A stretch of 64,000 nt of DNA, from positions 9,184-73,183 of the forward strand of contig JAGTTF010005900.1 of the NCBI GenBank assembly GCA_019095985.1, read 5' to 3'. Below, piece after piece: positions 1-12,200 of the stretch. The number at the start of each line of letters is the position of its first letter. Position 1 is the stretch's first letter. The stretch comes from Streblospio benedicti. Lineage: Eukaryota; Annelida; Polychaeta; Spionida; Spionidae. The translations under genes and the position numbers were made by a program. The notes beneath the pieces were generated by a model. That model worked only from the letters and a program-made list of their open reading frames with translations. It had not been told where the DNA came from and ran no database searches.

Positions 1-3000
1 GGGTGCGGCAGCCGCCAACAAGGGTAGCGCGGACCCCCAAAAAGACAAAAGAAATCGCGGAAAAGGTTTTTTCTTGGATCCCGACAACCAGAATCAGCGG
101 GATTTTGGGGGACCCAAAGGGGGGGCAAGAGGAAAGCGAACAAGCAGGGATGATGGGGCCGAGAAGGGCTTACCTGTTCGCCATCCTTTCCGGAAAAAAT
201 TTGGGGCAGCAAAGGGGAGAAGGGACGATTAGCCCCCTTAGAGGATGCTGAAAGGCTTGGGGCCACAGGAGAGTTTGGGAGCTGTGGGGGCCCGCCCCAA
301 GAAGTCAAAACCCCCCAGGTTAAGTGGAGACTGGGAACGGGACGAGCCGGGTTTGACACGGTGTGGGGAAAAAAAGGGGTCATGACTCGGGGAAAAAAAA
401 TGTCCCGCAAGGCCTAGCGACAGCGCCCCCGGAGACAAGGGGCCCCCTTGCCACTGGGACGCCCAGGATGCTACCCCTTGGGGGCCCAAGGGGGAAGGGT
501 CTTTTTCGGGGCCCTTTTTGTAATGTGGAACCGGGAGAGCAGACCAACTGGGGGGGGAAAATGGTGTCAGCCAGGGGAAGGCCAGGATACCTTTTTGGGG
601 CCTGGAGCAAAACCCCTTTTGGGATTTTCCTTTAAGAAAACCAGGCAGATATCCCCGGATTGGAAGAGAAGGGCCCCCATGCCCTGAAGGTGGGGCAAAA
701 AAAGTGGACTTCGTACTAAAGGGCCCCCTCCTGGTGGAGACACGGACTGGACAGAAAAGCCAATTTTACCGAACAAAGGGGGTTCGGGCCCCACTGGCAA
801 CCCCGAAGATTTGTGGACAAAATTTGGGAAGAGACCCCTGGACCCAACCGGTGGGAAAGCGAGTAAGGGCTTGGGTAATGTGCGAGGGCCTTAAAAAACC
901 CCGAGGTGCCCAAGGGCCAAAGCAGGGGAAGCGACCCCGAACGTGTCGTTTTTCCATTCCCCTAGCAGCGGGCAGTGGGGTCCCGTAAAACCCACCCATC
1001 AAGAAAACCGAAGAACCCTAAAAGGAGAGAATGGCAAGATCCCAGCCCGACCCTTTGGCCACTCAAAGGGGGTTGTAGCAAGGCGGAGGCTAGGGACACC
1101 GAAGAGAAGCAGTTGGGGGGGTTGCGCGATCTAATGTGAGAGACAATAGCCCCGGGGGCCTCACCCAGCAGTTCAGCCAAAACGGGGGTATGGAATGGGA
1201 GAGCCGCCGGGCCAAGGGGCAACAGCGATGGGAGCAGAGAAGCAAAGGGGGAAAAGCCCCCAAGGTAGACGCAATGCCCAACCCTTTCAGGCACTACAAA
1301 TAATCCCCATTCGAGATGCAAAAAAAGCAAATCGGGGAACGCAAGGTCGGGGAGCACAAGAGCCACACGAAACGAAAGTCGGACGGGATGCCCGGCGGCG
1401 GGCCCGGGATAGCAAATCCGAAGTAGCGAGGGGCCCTACGATTCCACCTCAGGGGTGTTCAAGGACGGGATCAAGAACCTGCAGAAGTTTAACAACCCCG
1501 GGATTTTTACTAAATTTTTGACTGGATTTCCCCCAGCATCTGGTGGAGATCCGGGCATGACAACATCAAGGGGGGGGTGTGGGGGTTTGGGTTTGGATCA
1601 GTCGGCTGACTAGTAAAGAGCAGAGCGCTGCTGTTTGCCCGGGAGGAGAGGACCACGGGGTTACCCTCGTGTGGGCCTAAAACTTCTACTTCCTTTGGAA
1701 GGGGGAGATGCGCAGGGCAGAGGAGGAACTTCTCACGAAAGAAAAGGCAACAAAGAGTCAGTGCGAGATTTCATTTCGAGCTTATTTTCCCCGGTGGGGA
1801 AGGCGTTTTGGTCAGGAAATCCAGAAGCTTGAAGCAGCTGTTATGAAACGGATTGAGCGGGGCCCGGGCCCCGTTTCCCCCTTTTTGGGGACTTTCGGGG
1901 ACCGTTCAACCCATGGGGCTGACGGTCCTGATGCAGGAGTTAGTACGGGGGGAAATTTGGGATGACCCCTGGAAAAGTACCAAACCTAATCACGCAGGAG
2001 AAGGAAAAGGAGAATGCTGCGAAACCAAAGAACCCTCCTACAGCAATCGCTCCGGGTTGCGGGAGGCCCCGGGTCAACAAATTTCTGCCGCGGGCCTCTG
2101 GGAAAGGGGTAAATGTGGCGAACCAGAAGTCAGGGGGGGCAAAGAAGCCCCAAAGGCCCCGGAGGGGCGGTCGTGGAGGCGGAAAACCCGGGAGCGGCCA
2201 AAAAAGGAGCAGGAGTCTGGTCAAGGTCGGGGGCGGGGGAGCAGAAATCAGATGGTAGCTGTTGGGAAATGTGGTCAGACGGATCACTACCGCCCAGTGC
2301 CCAAAGGTAATGAAAGAAGATCTCATTTGGGGGAGAATGCAGAAAGGGGGAGGAATCGCTGCTCCATACCGAGGCGGGGGAAAATGGTTACCGACCCAAA
2401 ACAGATGCGAAGTTTACCAAGGGAATTTGGGGAAAGGGTTTGGCAACCCGGGTGCTTAGCCGGGCCGGAAAAAGAGTGAGCAGGGGGAAAATTTGGGGCC
2501 CCGAATTCCCCCGGGTGGTTTGGATCAAGGGGAAGCGAGATGAGGATTCCCACAGATGGTGTGTTGCAGCTTTCCAAGTGATTTTCTGGGAGATGGGCCG
2601 AGACGCCTTTCCCCGGACATGCAGGGCCAAAGAGGCTGCCCCCCGGGCAGAGGGGCCCGAAGAAGAAGGGGGGCCCATGTGCTGAGTCAGGACACTTTCG
2701 AGACACCAGGTGGCTTAGTCAGTGGTCGGAGGGACAAGGGGCCTGGGGGGGACCCCCCCCAAAGGGGAAGGGACTGGGGAGACTGGCCACCCGCAGGGTG
2801 TTGGGCCCCTTTTTGGGGCCGTCAACTGAGAACTTTTTTCTTCCAGGGAGGCCGCCTGGGCCAAAAAACCCTTGGTGGGGTCCCACTTCGGGTGGGGGGG
2901 GAATTTCGGGCCTGGAGGACATTATTGGACGCCTGGGCACGCAGGGCCGGGGTGGGGTGCGGGGGCTGGGGAGCGCGTTCCCCTTGAGGTGCCTGTGCGC

Positions 3001-5566
3001 GACGGGGATTGGGGCCCGCATTCAAAAGCAGTCGAGGTTTGGGGAATGAGCGAAGAAGTAGTCACAGAAAGGGCCAGGGGTTTAACACCGGGCGGGGGCT
3101 GGGGCCCAGCATAGGCATTGGGTTAAAACCGGGGGGGGAGCTGTAAACTTCCTCTGCCTGGGGGTGAGGAACTGGGCCGGGCCCCACTCCTGGAAACGAC
3201 GGGGCCGGGGTTTGGGGGGGGGACCCTTATGTAAAAAAAAATGTAAATGTGGTTGTTTATAGTCACAACCCCTGTTATCGTGTTTTTAGCAAATTTTTTC
3301 ATATTTACACCAGGTCATTGGCATCCTTTTTACACTATATCCTTCTCAACCCCCGGGGGAAAAAGCACATCAAAACAAACACATTGCTACCTAGCTTTGA
3401 CGGTTTAAACACCACATTAACGGCACCCCTGGACCTGTACCTATTTAACGTAGGTGCCACAAGCAGGGGTGCAACCTGTTAGAGGTAGGTTTGCCCAACC
3501 CCCTACCAAAACCCGACCCACTGGGAAACAAACCCGCGACCTTTTTACGAGTCCAACCTTTTATTCGGGGCCCCGGAAGACTTTTCATATGCCGCTTTCT
3601 CATCCACAGTCCATCACCATTGGGATTCCAGGGGGCTGGGGGAACCCCCAAAATTGCCGCAATTTTTTCCCTCTACCCGGGAGGGAGGATGGCTTTGGGG
3701 AAGCCTCAGGACACGCAGAGCCCGAAGAGGAGGCTGGGCCCCGGACAGAGGGCCAGAAGAAAGGCGCCCCGGGGTCCTCAGGAGCTGGGGGAAAGGGGAG
3801 ATGGAATACCAATGCCAGGAGGTGGAACCCGGTTCCAAAAGTACATAGAATCCCGGTCCTTTTTGGAGCCCCCACTGCATGCAGAGTCATCGTTGAACGG
3901 GGCGGGAAAAACCCTTAGGGGGTTTGTATCGATACCTTAAACCTTCAGTTTGTTGGCCGGCGGCTATACGAGGAGTTGCAGAGCATCTCCCCGTTGCAGC
4001 CTCCCCCCAAAGGTTTATTTGAGCGGGCCTAAAAGCCAAGGGGAGGGCCCAAAAGTTCGGCCTCGGGATGGTCTCCCCACCACCCGGATCCTAGGGGGCC
4101 TTTTGGGAGGGGCTAGACTTGTTGCTGGGAATGGATTGGTTGACAATTATGGGGGGAAATGACAAAAGTTACCAAGAGGGGCCAAGGGAAATTTTGCAGT
4201 ATTTTTGTACGGTCAATTTTTAGCAGTAAGGGAAAGGGACCTGGCAGGGGCCCATGTGTCACATCAGAGCCCGGGCAGTCAGGTGGGGCAAAGGTGCTAG
4301 TGGGGGGAAAACCCCAAATTTTGGGGGAGAGCTGTTCGGAAACCCAATACGGGAGGTGATCAGAGATGATGGTTTCTCCCCCTCACCCGGGAGAACCAGA
4401 GTAGGGTTTTTTGGGAAAATCCAAAAAGGGGGATGATTGGGGCCCAAAAGACCCCACGGGACCCCCCAATAAAGGGGGAAAAGCCGCGGGCGGGGACAAC
4501 GCAACGGGCTTTGGGCGGAGGGAGAGCCCCCTTGTTGAGAATATGGGGGATTCCTACGCGGGTTGCAATTTAAAAATTAAAAGGGAACCAGACAGGGAAA
4601 TGGAGGGAAACCAGTCAAAACCCGACCGGGAAGAAGAGGAGATGAGTCGCCCGGTTTAAGGGGGACTGTAAAGTAAAACTTGGGGCTGAAGAAAGGGTTT
4701 CCCCGGTTGGTTGTCAACTGAGCCCCCACCCCAGGGGGGGGTCCGGCGTGTACCAAAATATTTTCGCTGTATGTTCCGGCGGAAGGAAGTTGATGGCAGA
4801 CGAGGTTTCCAAGTTGGAAGCCCTGGGGGGAGGGAAAGGCCAGGATTTTTTTCCCTGACCCCGGGACGGAAGTCCATATACGGATTGATCTCCCCATAAA
4901 ATAGATACAGGGGGAAATGGAACCCAAATAAGCAGAATTATTATGGGCCGAAAAGATGAAAGAGTGAGAATATGCCGACGCAGAGCGGGAGAAGATGTTG
5001 GCGAGGAGGTTTCCTTCCTTCAAGTCCCGGGGGGTCTCCTGTCTTTGTTGATGAGAAAAAAAGTGGGGTAAAACCTGGGGTTCCCTTTTCCAACAGTTAA
5101 TGAAGGGGACAAAAAAAGATGTTTTTTCCCCCGCCGCTGATTGACGAGTTTTTGGGACCCCCCTTAGAGGCCCCCGGGTTCCAGCACGGGACCTGTAGGG
5201 GTACTGGCAGGTCGCCAAGGGTCCTGGGGATGCAGAGAAGACCGAGTTTGTAACAAAAGTGGTCTGTTCGAGTGGCAAGGATGCCCTTTGGGGAAAAGGG
5301 GTTCCCAACCCTTTTGGGCCCCCCTCATGGGGATGGTGCTGGCTGATATTGTATGGAGTCAGTCTTTGTACTGAAACGACATCCTGGCCTTTGGGGGGGA
5401 CTTTGACGCCCCCAGCTTGAACCTTTAACCGGGTTTTTAGCCGACTGCCCAAAAACCAATTTTGGAAGGGTGAAGGGGAAAAAGTGTCAGCTGTTGGCTA
5501 CCAGTGTGGAATATCCAGGACACGAGGTGGGGCCAGGACGGGGTCCGACCCAGCAGGAGTAAAGTG
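1..5566 (+). mobile_element. Ty3/Gypsy internal fragment, low-quality copy
   Basis: This stretch follows the same order of sequence as about 6746-12260 of the neighbouring copy: end of the leader/gag, gag, protease and the first part of reverse transcriptase. It is a fossil, broken throughout, and no reading frame in it should be trusted. Compared with the clean copies, many bases have been replaced by the neighbouring base, so runs of G, C, A and T are stretched everywhere. The character changes abruptly at about 5566, where an LTR of the same family begins. I infer poor base calling or an unpolished gap fill rather than biology. GC content is well above that of the host DNA. Confidence 0.85.
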
Positions 5567-5570
5567 GGGA

Positions 5571-6173
5571 CGCATGACCGCAGAGTATAAATTCCCCTAT
5601 AGTATAAGTTGCACTGGACTAGGTTAATATCCCAGTTTCACACACCTTGATAGTGCTTTGTTGTTGTCCTTTACTATGGCCACTATAGGATTACAAACCA
5701 GTACTCTCTTGTACTGGATTGAGCCGATTAGCGGCAGTTCTCTCTATGGACGCTGGTACAGCAGCACATAGGGCTGGCAACCTATTCCAGAAGGGAATAG
5801 GCCCTCTTTACTTGTTCTTACCAAGGTTGGCCGGTGGCCCTCCTCCCTCACCGTCGTGGACTTGGTCTACCATGGTTGTGCGTAGGGGACGCCCGTGGCA
5901 CAGCGTGTCAGCACCGGTGCGAAGTTCTCCCCGTGTGGAAGCCTCTCGTGAAACCCAGGTAATACACCCCATGACCCAGGGACCGACCGGTGGTCCAGGT
6001 ACGTGGTGCATGTGTAGGTTTAGGAAACACAACGAGGAGTAGTCAGGAAGAGGGACGTCTGCTGCGCAGCTGGGGGTGCGCAGGCTGTGAGGCCACACAT
6101 GCACCCCAGGTGAGTGTCACTGCTACGGTGGGTTGACACACTAGTTCTAGTAGTACAAGTTACTTTGTTTGCA
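5571..6173 (+). repeat. Gypsy LTR, partial (5' LTR of plus-strand copy)
   Basis: This segment matches the two full LTRs at 16283-16907 and 37191-37826, which lie in the opposite orientation. It ends in TTTGCA just before the primer-binding-site candidate. The outermost bases of the LTR are not present, and the segment abuts the low-quality fragment directly, which may be an assembly join. Confidence 0.85.
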
Positions 6174-6177
6174 GATT

Positions 6178-6195
6178 TGGTGCCGTGATCAGGAT
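6178..6195 (+). other. Primer-binding-site candidate
   Basis: A TGGTGCCGTGATCAGG stretch begins four bases after the LTR end. A leading TGG, complementary to a tRNA 3' CCA, is what LTR elements use to start minus-strand DNA synthesis. The matching site in the minus-strand element is at 37171-37186. The tRNA was not identified. Confidence 0.6.
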
Positions 6196-6269
6196 CTCAC
6201 GTGAGTACGTGCTTGGAACGTGGCGGTTGGACAAACTCCTTGTTCGGATGCAACACCCGGAGATCCTAT

Positions 6270-9200
6270 GATGACCGAGACTCCAGAGCAGCAGAAGCCC
6301 CCCGAGGCACAGGCAGATGGGGGAGCAGTCCTGTCGGCAGCCCAGCAGATAGTGAGCAGAGTGGTGTCCAGCACCACGAGATCGATGCAGTGGTTGGCAG
6401 AGAAGTTCTCTGCCTCGCCGGGTGGGAGATCGCGGCGAGACGTCCCTTACCGCGACGAGGACGACGCAAGCAAGAAAGAGCGCTACAGCATGAGCCCCCG
6501 CAGTGCGAGAGTGTCGAAAGCGACCAGTTTGCGCGAACTACGAAGCGGGCAGGATGCAGAAGAAGAGCAGACCGACCATCGGGTTCGCATGACAACACGG
6601 AGCAGCTCCCTCGTGACCCTAGAGTTGATGGGGATGACTGGCGGGGTGCGGTCGGTGCCTCAAGAACTGCCATCCTTGCCACCACCTCCATCAGAAGGGG
6701 CCGCAGAGGAGACCAACACTGCCGCGGGTGGCGCCGTACCGCATGGTGCGAGCGTGCAGCCGCTCAACAACGTGTTAGTAGCGACCACTGAGGACGACAA
6801 AGAACAGTCGCGGTGCGACGAAGCTGTCTGATGCTGACAACCAGAATCAGCAGGAGTCTCAAGAGGTGAGCCAAGAAGAGGGCAAAGAGAAAAGCAAACA
6901 ACACAGGGACGATGCGACCGAGAAGGGCGACGAAGTTCGCCAACCTTTTCCAGTAAACTCGCGGGCGAGCGATGAGCTGGAGAAGGGGGACGCATTGGAC
7001 CCACCAGAGGATGCTGAAAAGCTTAGGCTGCAGGAGAGTTTCGAAGCTGTGGGGGGACACGACCCGAAAAGTCGCAACCCCCAGGTAAAGTCGGAGACTC
7101 GGAACAGGACGAGCCAGGTTCACGACGGTGTGAGGAAAAGCGGTCATGACTCGGGAAAGAAGAACGTCCCGCGAGGCTCAGTGACAGCGAGCGAAGTAGA
7201 CAAGTGGTTTTCGCTCTGCCACTGGGACGCCCAGGATGATATCCTTGGCAGACCAACGGAGATGGTCTTTGTCTTGGAGCCCATCTGCAATGTGGAACCA
7301 GGAGAGCGGACCGAACTGAGGGTGGAATGGTGTCAGCCAGCGGAAAGGCCAGGATACCTGTTGCGGCTGGATACAGCAGAGCGGGTCCTGTTGGATCTTC
7401 TTAAGAAAAACCAGGCAGATATCGAGCGCGGATTGGAAGAGAAGGGTATACCCCATGCCATGTAGGTGCGACGAGAGTGGACTTCGATACTGAAGGCCCT
7501 CCTGGTGGAGACACGGACTGGACAGAGAGCCAAACTGCGGCGCCGAACGAGCAGGGTTCTGGATGACTGGCAATGCACGAAGATTCCAGGATATGAGTTG
7601 AGAGAGACCTCGCTGGATGATCTAGTGTCGGAAAGTGAGTCAGGGCTTGGGCAACATCTATTGCCGACGTCTTAAGAAACACGCGGCGGCCAAGCCAAAG
7701 AAGGAGAAGCAATGGGATAATGTGTCGTCGTCGCGTTCTCCTAGCAAGTGGGCAGTCTGTCCCGTAAAACCCGACCCATCAAGTAAACCGAAGAAGCAAC
7801 TCAAGAGCGAACGGCAAGCCCCGACCCTTTGGCCACTCTAAGGGCGGCTGTAGCGAAGGCGGAGGCTAGGGACACCGAAGAGAAGCAGTTGAGGGCATGG
7901 TTGTGCGATCTAACGTGCAGAGACAAGAGTCCCGTCCCTCACCCAGCAGTTCAGCCAAAGCGCGCGAATATGGAATGGCAAGAGCCGGATTCCCGCCAAG
8001 GACAACAGTGATCGAGCAGAGAAGTGCGAGGAGAGAAGTCTCCCTCATGAGGTAGATGCGATGACGAACCCCTTTGTCAGGCGCTACTACTACTCCCCAT
8101 TCGTAGATGCAGCAGAGCAACATCGGCAAGAACGCAAGGTCAAGAGCACGAAGAGCCACACGAAACGCAAGTCGCGACGGGATGCCCGGCTGCAAAGCGA
8201 CTGGGATAGCAAATCCGATAGTAGCGATGGGCCTACGATTCCGACCTCAGTGCGGTTCAAGGACAGGATCAAGAACCTGCAGAAGTTTAACAAGCCCGAT
8301 TCTACTCAGACTTGGCTGGACTTCTTGCAGCATCTGGTGGAGATCCTGACGATGTACAACATCGACGAAGCGGAGTGGGCGGGTTGGTTGATCGATCGGC
8401 TGACCGGTAAAGAGCAGAGCGCGCTGCTGAATTTGACTGTGGAGGAGAGAAACGACTGGGCTACCCTCGTGTCGGCTCTGAACTTCTACTTCCATACGGA
8501 AGTGGAGATGCGCACGGCAGAGGAGGAACTTCTCACGAGGAAGCAAGGCAACAAAGAGTCGGTGCGAGACTTCATTTTGCAGCTTATGTTCCTGGCGCGG
8601 AAGGCGTATGGTCAGGACATCCAGAAGCGTGAAGCAGCTGTTATGAAACGGATTGAGCTGGGTCTAGGCACTGCTTCCCTCCGGCGGACTTTCGATGAAG
8701 TGACCGTTCAACCCATGGGGCTGACGGTCCTGATGCAGGAGTTAGTACGGCGGGAAAGTCGGGATGATCCCGCAAGTACCAAACCTACATCACGCAGGAG
8801 AAGGAAAAGGAGAACGCTGCGAAACCAAAGAACCCTCCTACAGTGAACGTCGTTCGGTTGCAGGAGGTCCTAGATCAACAGAATTCATCACAGGCCTCCG
8901 GGCAAGCAAATGTGGCGAACCAGAAGTCAGAGGGCAAGGACGCACCAGGCTCCCGGCGGGGCAGTCGTCGGAGACGGCAAACCCGGGGAGCAGCCAACAA
9001 CAAGGAGGAGGAGTCTGGTCAAGGTCGCGGCACAGAGCAGAAATCAGATGATAGCTGTTGGAAGTGTGGTCAGACGGATCACTACCGCTTCCAGTGCCCA
9101 AAAGGTAATGAAAGAAGATCTCGATTTGTGGAGAATGCAGATGCGGAGGAATCGCGTGCCATACCGAGGCAGACGAACTGGTTACCGACCGCAAGCAGAT

Positions 9201-9280
9201 GCGAAGTCGACCAAGGAGGTTCAAGCTGGGGTAGGGTCTGACCAACCCGCTTTGGCTAAGCCGCCGTCGGAAAACGAGTG
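6270..9280 (+). mobile_element. Gag region of plus-strand Gypsy copy
   Basis: This is the first coding region after the LTR and leader. Its first half is acidic and charged with no clear domain. The part around 8220-8760 resembles a retrotransposon capsid-like Gag domain, with conserved tryptophans and a helical pattern. Near 9055-9110 there is a nucleic-acid-binding CCHC zinc knuckle of the form CWKCGQTDHYRFQC. Known role: particle assembly and RNA packaging. It is a fossil and not intact. Confidence 0.8.
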
Positions 9281-12200
9281 AGCAGGGAAATTGGGCCGCG
9301 AATTCCCCCGGCTGGTTTGGTATCGAGCGGCAAGCGAGATGAGAATCTCGCGACAGATGGTGTGTTGCAGCTTTCGTCAAGTGATTTGCTGGGAGATAGC
9401 TCTAGAGACGCCTCAGGACATGCAGGGCCAGAAGAGGCTGCCTCAGGACACGCAGGGCCAGAAGAAGAGGCGCGGGGATCTCCATGTGCTGAGTCAGGAC
9501 ACTTCGAGACACCAGGTGGCTTAGTCAGTGGTCGTAGGACAAGCGGGCCTGGGGGGGGAGTCCCACATGAAGGAGAAGGGACTGGGGAGACTGGCCACCC
9601 ACGGGGGGTGTTGCCGCTTTCTGGTGCCTGTCAACTGAGAACTTTGTCTTCCAGGGGAGGCCGTCTGGTTGCCAGACCGTTGGTGAGTCCCACTTCGCTG
9701 GGGGAGAATTTCGACCTGGAGGACATCTATTGGACATCTGGACACGCAGGGCCGGATGTAGTGCGGGAGCTGGGTGCGAGCAACGCTCCTCTTGAGGCGC
9801 CTGTGCGCGACGGGGGATGTGCGTCTCGCATTCAGCAGCAGTCGACGAAGCTGGGGCCGAATGAGCGAAGAAGTAGTCACAGAAAGGGCCAGGGTTCAAC
9901 ACCGGACGAGAGGCTGGGGCCTAGCATAGGCATAAAAGCTAGCCGGGGTGGGAGCTGTAAGGCTGGGGCCGACAAATACCCATGGGTTGGGGGTGGGACT
10001 CCCATATGTACAAAAAAACATGTAATTGTCGGGGTTTATAGTGATCCTACATTCTGGTTATCGCTCCTCTAGCCGGGGTTACTGCCTTTACACCAGGACA
10101 TCCTTTTCCAGAAGATAGGCTTCGAACATAGGGGCAAAAGCACATCATACAGCCGGGCTGGGGTGGGGGATATGCCGCTAATGGAATCCAATCCAGGACC
10201 TGGGGGATCGGACCCAACCTGTTAGAGGACCGTTTGCTCAACACCTACCTCCCGTATCCCCGGTGGGAAAGGATGGCTTTGGAGAAGCCATCACCATTGG
10301 GATCGCAGGGGACTGCGTGGAACCTACAGATTGCCGCACATCTTTCCCTCTACCCGCAGTGGAGGATGGCTTTGGAGAAGCCTCAGGACACGCAGAGCCA
10401 GAAGAGGAGGCTGGCTTAGGACACGCAGGGCCAGAAGAAGAGGCGCCGGGCTTCTCAGGAGCTGGGGGATATGGGGAGATGGAATACCAATGCCAGGAGG
10501 TGGAAGCCGAATTCGCACAAGTACATAGAATACTGGTCCTGTCTGGAGCCGCACTCGTATGCAGAGTCATCGTTGAACTAGGCGGGAAACCGCCAGTGGC
10601 CTGTATCGATATGGGGGCGACCTTCAGTTTGTTGGCCGACAAGGTATACGAGGAGTTGCAGAGCGATCTACCCCGTTGCAGCCCGCCCAAGTGTTACTCT
10701 CCGGAGCAGGCGCCGAGTTGCTGAACGTCAAGGGAGCGGTAGACACAAAGTTCTGGCTCGGGGATGGTCTCTACGACCAGCGGATCCTAGTGGGTCGGTT
10801 GGAGGGGCTAGACTTGTTGCTGGGAATGGATTGGTTGACGACCTATGGTGTGAACATCGATTGTGCCACCAAGACGGTGCGCATAGGAGAAGTTTGCAGT
10901 ATCTTGTACGGTCAAGTTTTAGCAGTGCACGGCAAGGACCTGGTACAGCGCGTCATGTGTCACATCAGAGACCGCAGTCAGGTGGGGCAGAAGGTGCTAG
11001 TGGAGGGCAACGTCAATTTTGGCGGAGAGCTGTTCGTAGTGCCATCACTGGAGGTGATCAGAGATGATGGATCTCTGCCCCTCACCCTGGAGAACCAGAG
11101 TACGGTGTTTCGGGAAATCCAAGAAGGGATGATTGTGGCCAAGATCACAGGACTCCCAACTGAAGGGGAAAGTCGTCTGCAGGACAACGTCAACCGGGCT
11201 TTGGGCGGAGGTGAGAGACCTCCTGTGCTGAGAATATGGCGGATTCCTACGCAGGTAGCGAATACCAATGCCATAGGAACCAGACACGGAATGGAGTGGA
11301 CCAGTCGACAACTGATTCTGGAAGAAGAGGCAGATGAGTCGTCCATGCGCAAGGGGGACTGTAAAGTATACTTCACGGAAGAAATGGTTCCGGCTGGGTT
11401 GTCAACTGAGCCCACTCAGGCGAGGGGTCCGGTACGTGTACCGGAATATCTTCGCTGTATGTTTCCGGCTGAAGGAACGTTGATGGCAGACGAGGTTTCC
11501 AAGTTGGAAGCCCTGGTGATGGAGCATGAGGATATTTTCATGAGCCCGGACGGAAGTCCAGGTTATACGGATCTGATCTCTCATAAAATAGATACATGGG
11601 GATGCGAAGCCAGTCAAGCAGAATTATTATCGCCGCTCGATGAAAGAGTGAGAATATGTCGACGCAGAGCTGGAGAAGATGTTGGCGAGTGGAGTGATCC
11701 GTCCTTCGAAGTCCCCGTGGGGGTCTCCTGTCGTGTTGATGAGAAAGAAGTCGGGTGAACTGCGGTTCTGCATCGATTTCCACAGCTGAATGAAGTGACG
11801 AAGAAAGATGCTTATCCTCTGCCGCGGATTGACGAGTGTTTGGACGCCCTAGAAGGCTCCAAGTTCTTCAGCACGTTGGACCTCGCGAGCGGGTACTGGC
11901 AGGTCGCTATGGATCCTGGAGATGCAGAGAAGACTGCGTTTGTAACACACCGTGGTCTGTTTGAGTGGACAAGGATGCCCTTCGGATTGTGCAACGCGCC
12001 TGCAACCTTCTGCCGTCTCATGGAGATGGTGCTGGCTGATATTGTATGGAGTCAGTGCTTGGTGTACTTAGACGACATCCTGGCCTTCGGGTGGGACTTC
12101 GACGTCACCAGCCTGAAACTTTGCGCGGTATTTGAGCGACTGCGGAAAGCCAATCAGAAGCTGAACTCGAAGAAGTGTCGGCTGTTTGCTACCAGTGTGG

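Noticed and set aside
1-5566. Many open frames of 60-290 codons in the first 5.6 kb
   Set aside because: They arise from the GC-rich, error-laden copy of Gypsy internal sequence and show no coherent domain in their own frames.
5719-6104. Open frames within the LTR at the left (5719-6042 + and 5808-6104 -)
   Set aside because: The same sequence is LTR in three places; LTRs of this kind do not code, and the frames are not conserved among copies.
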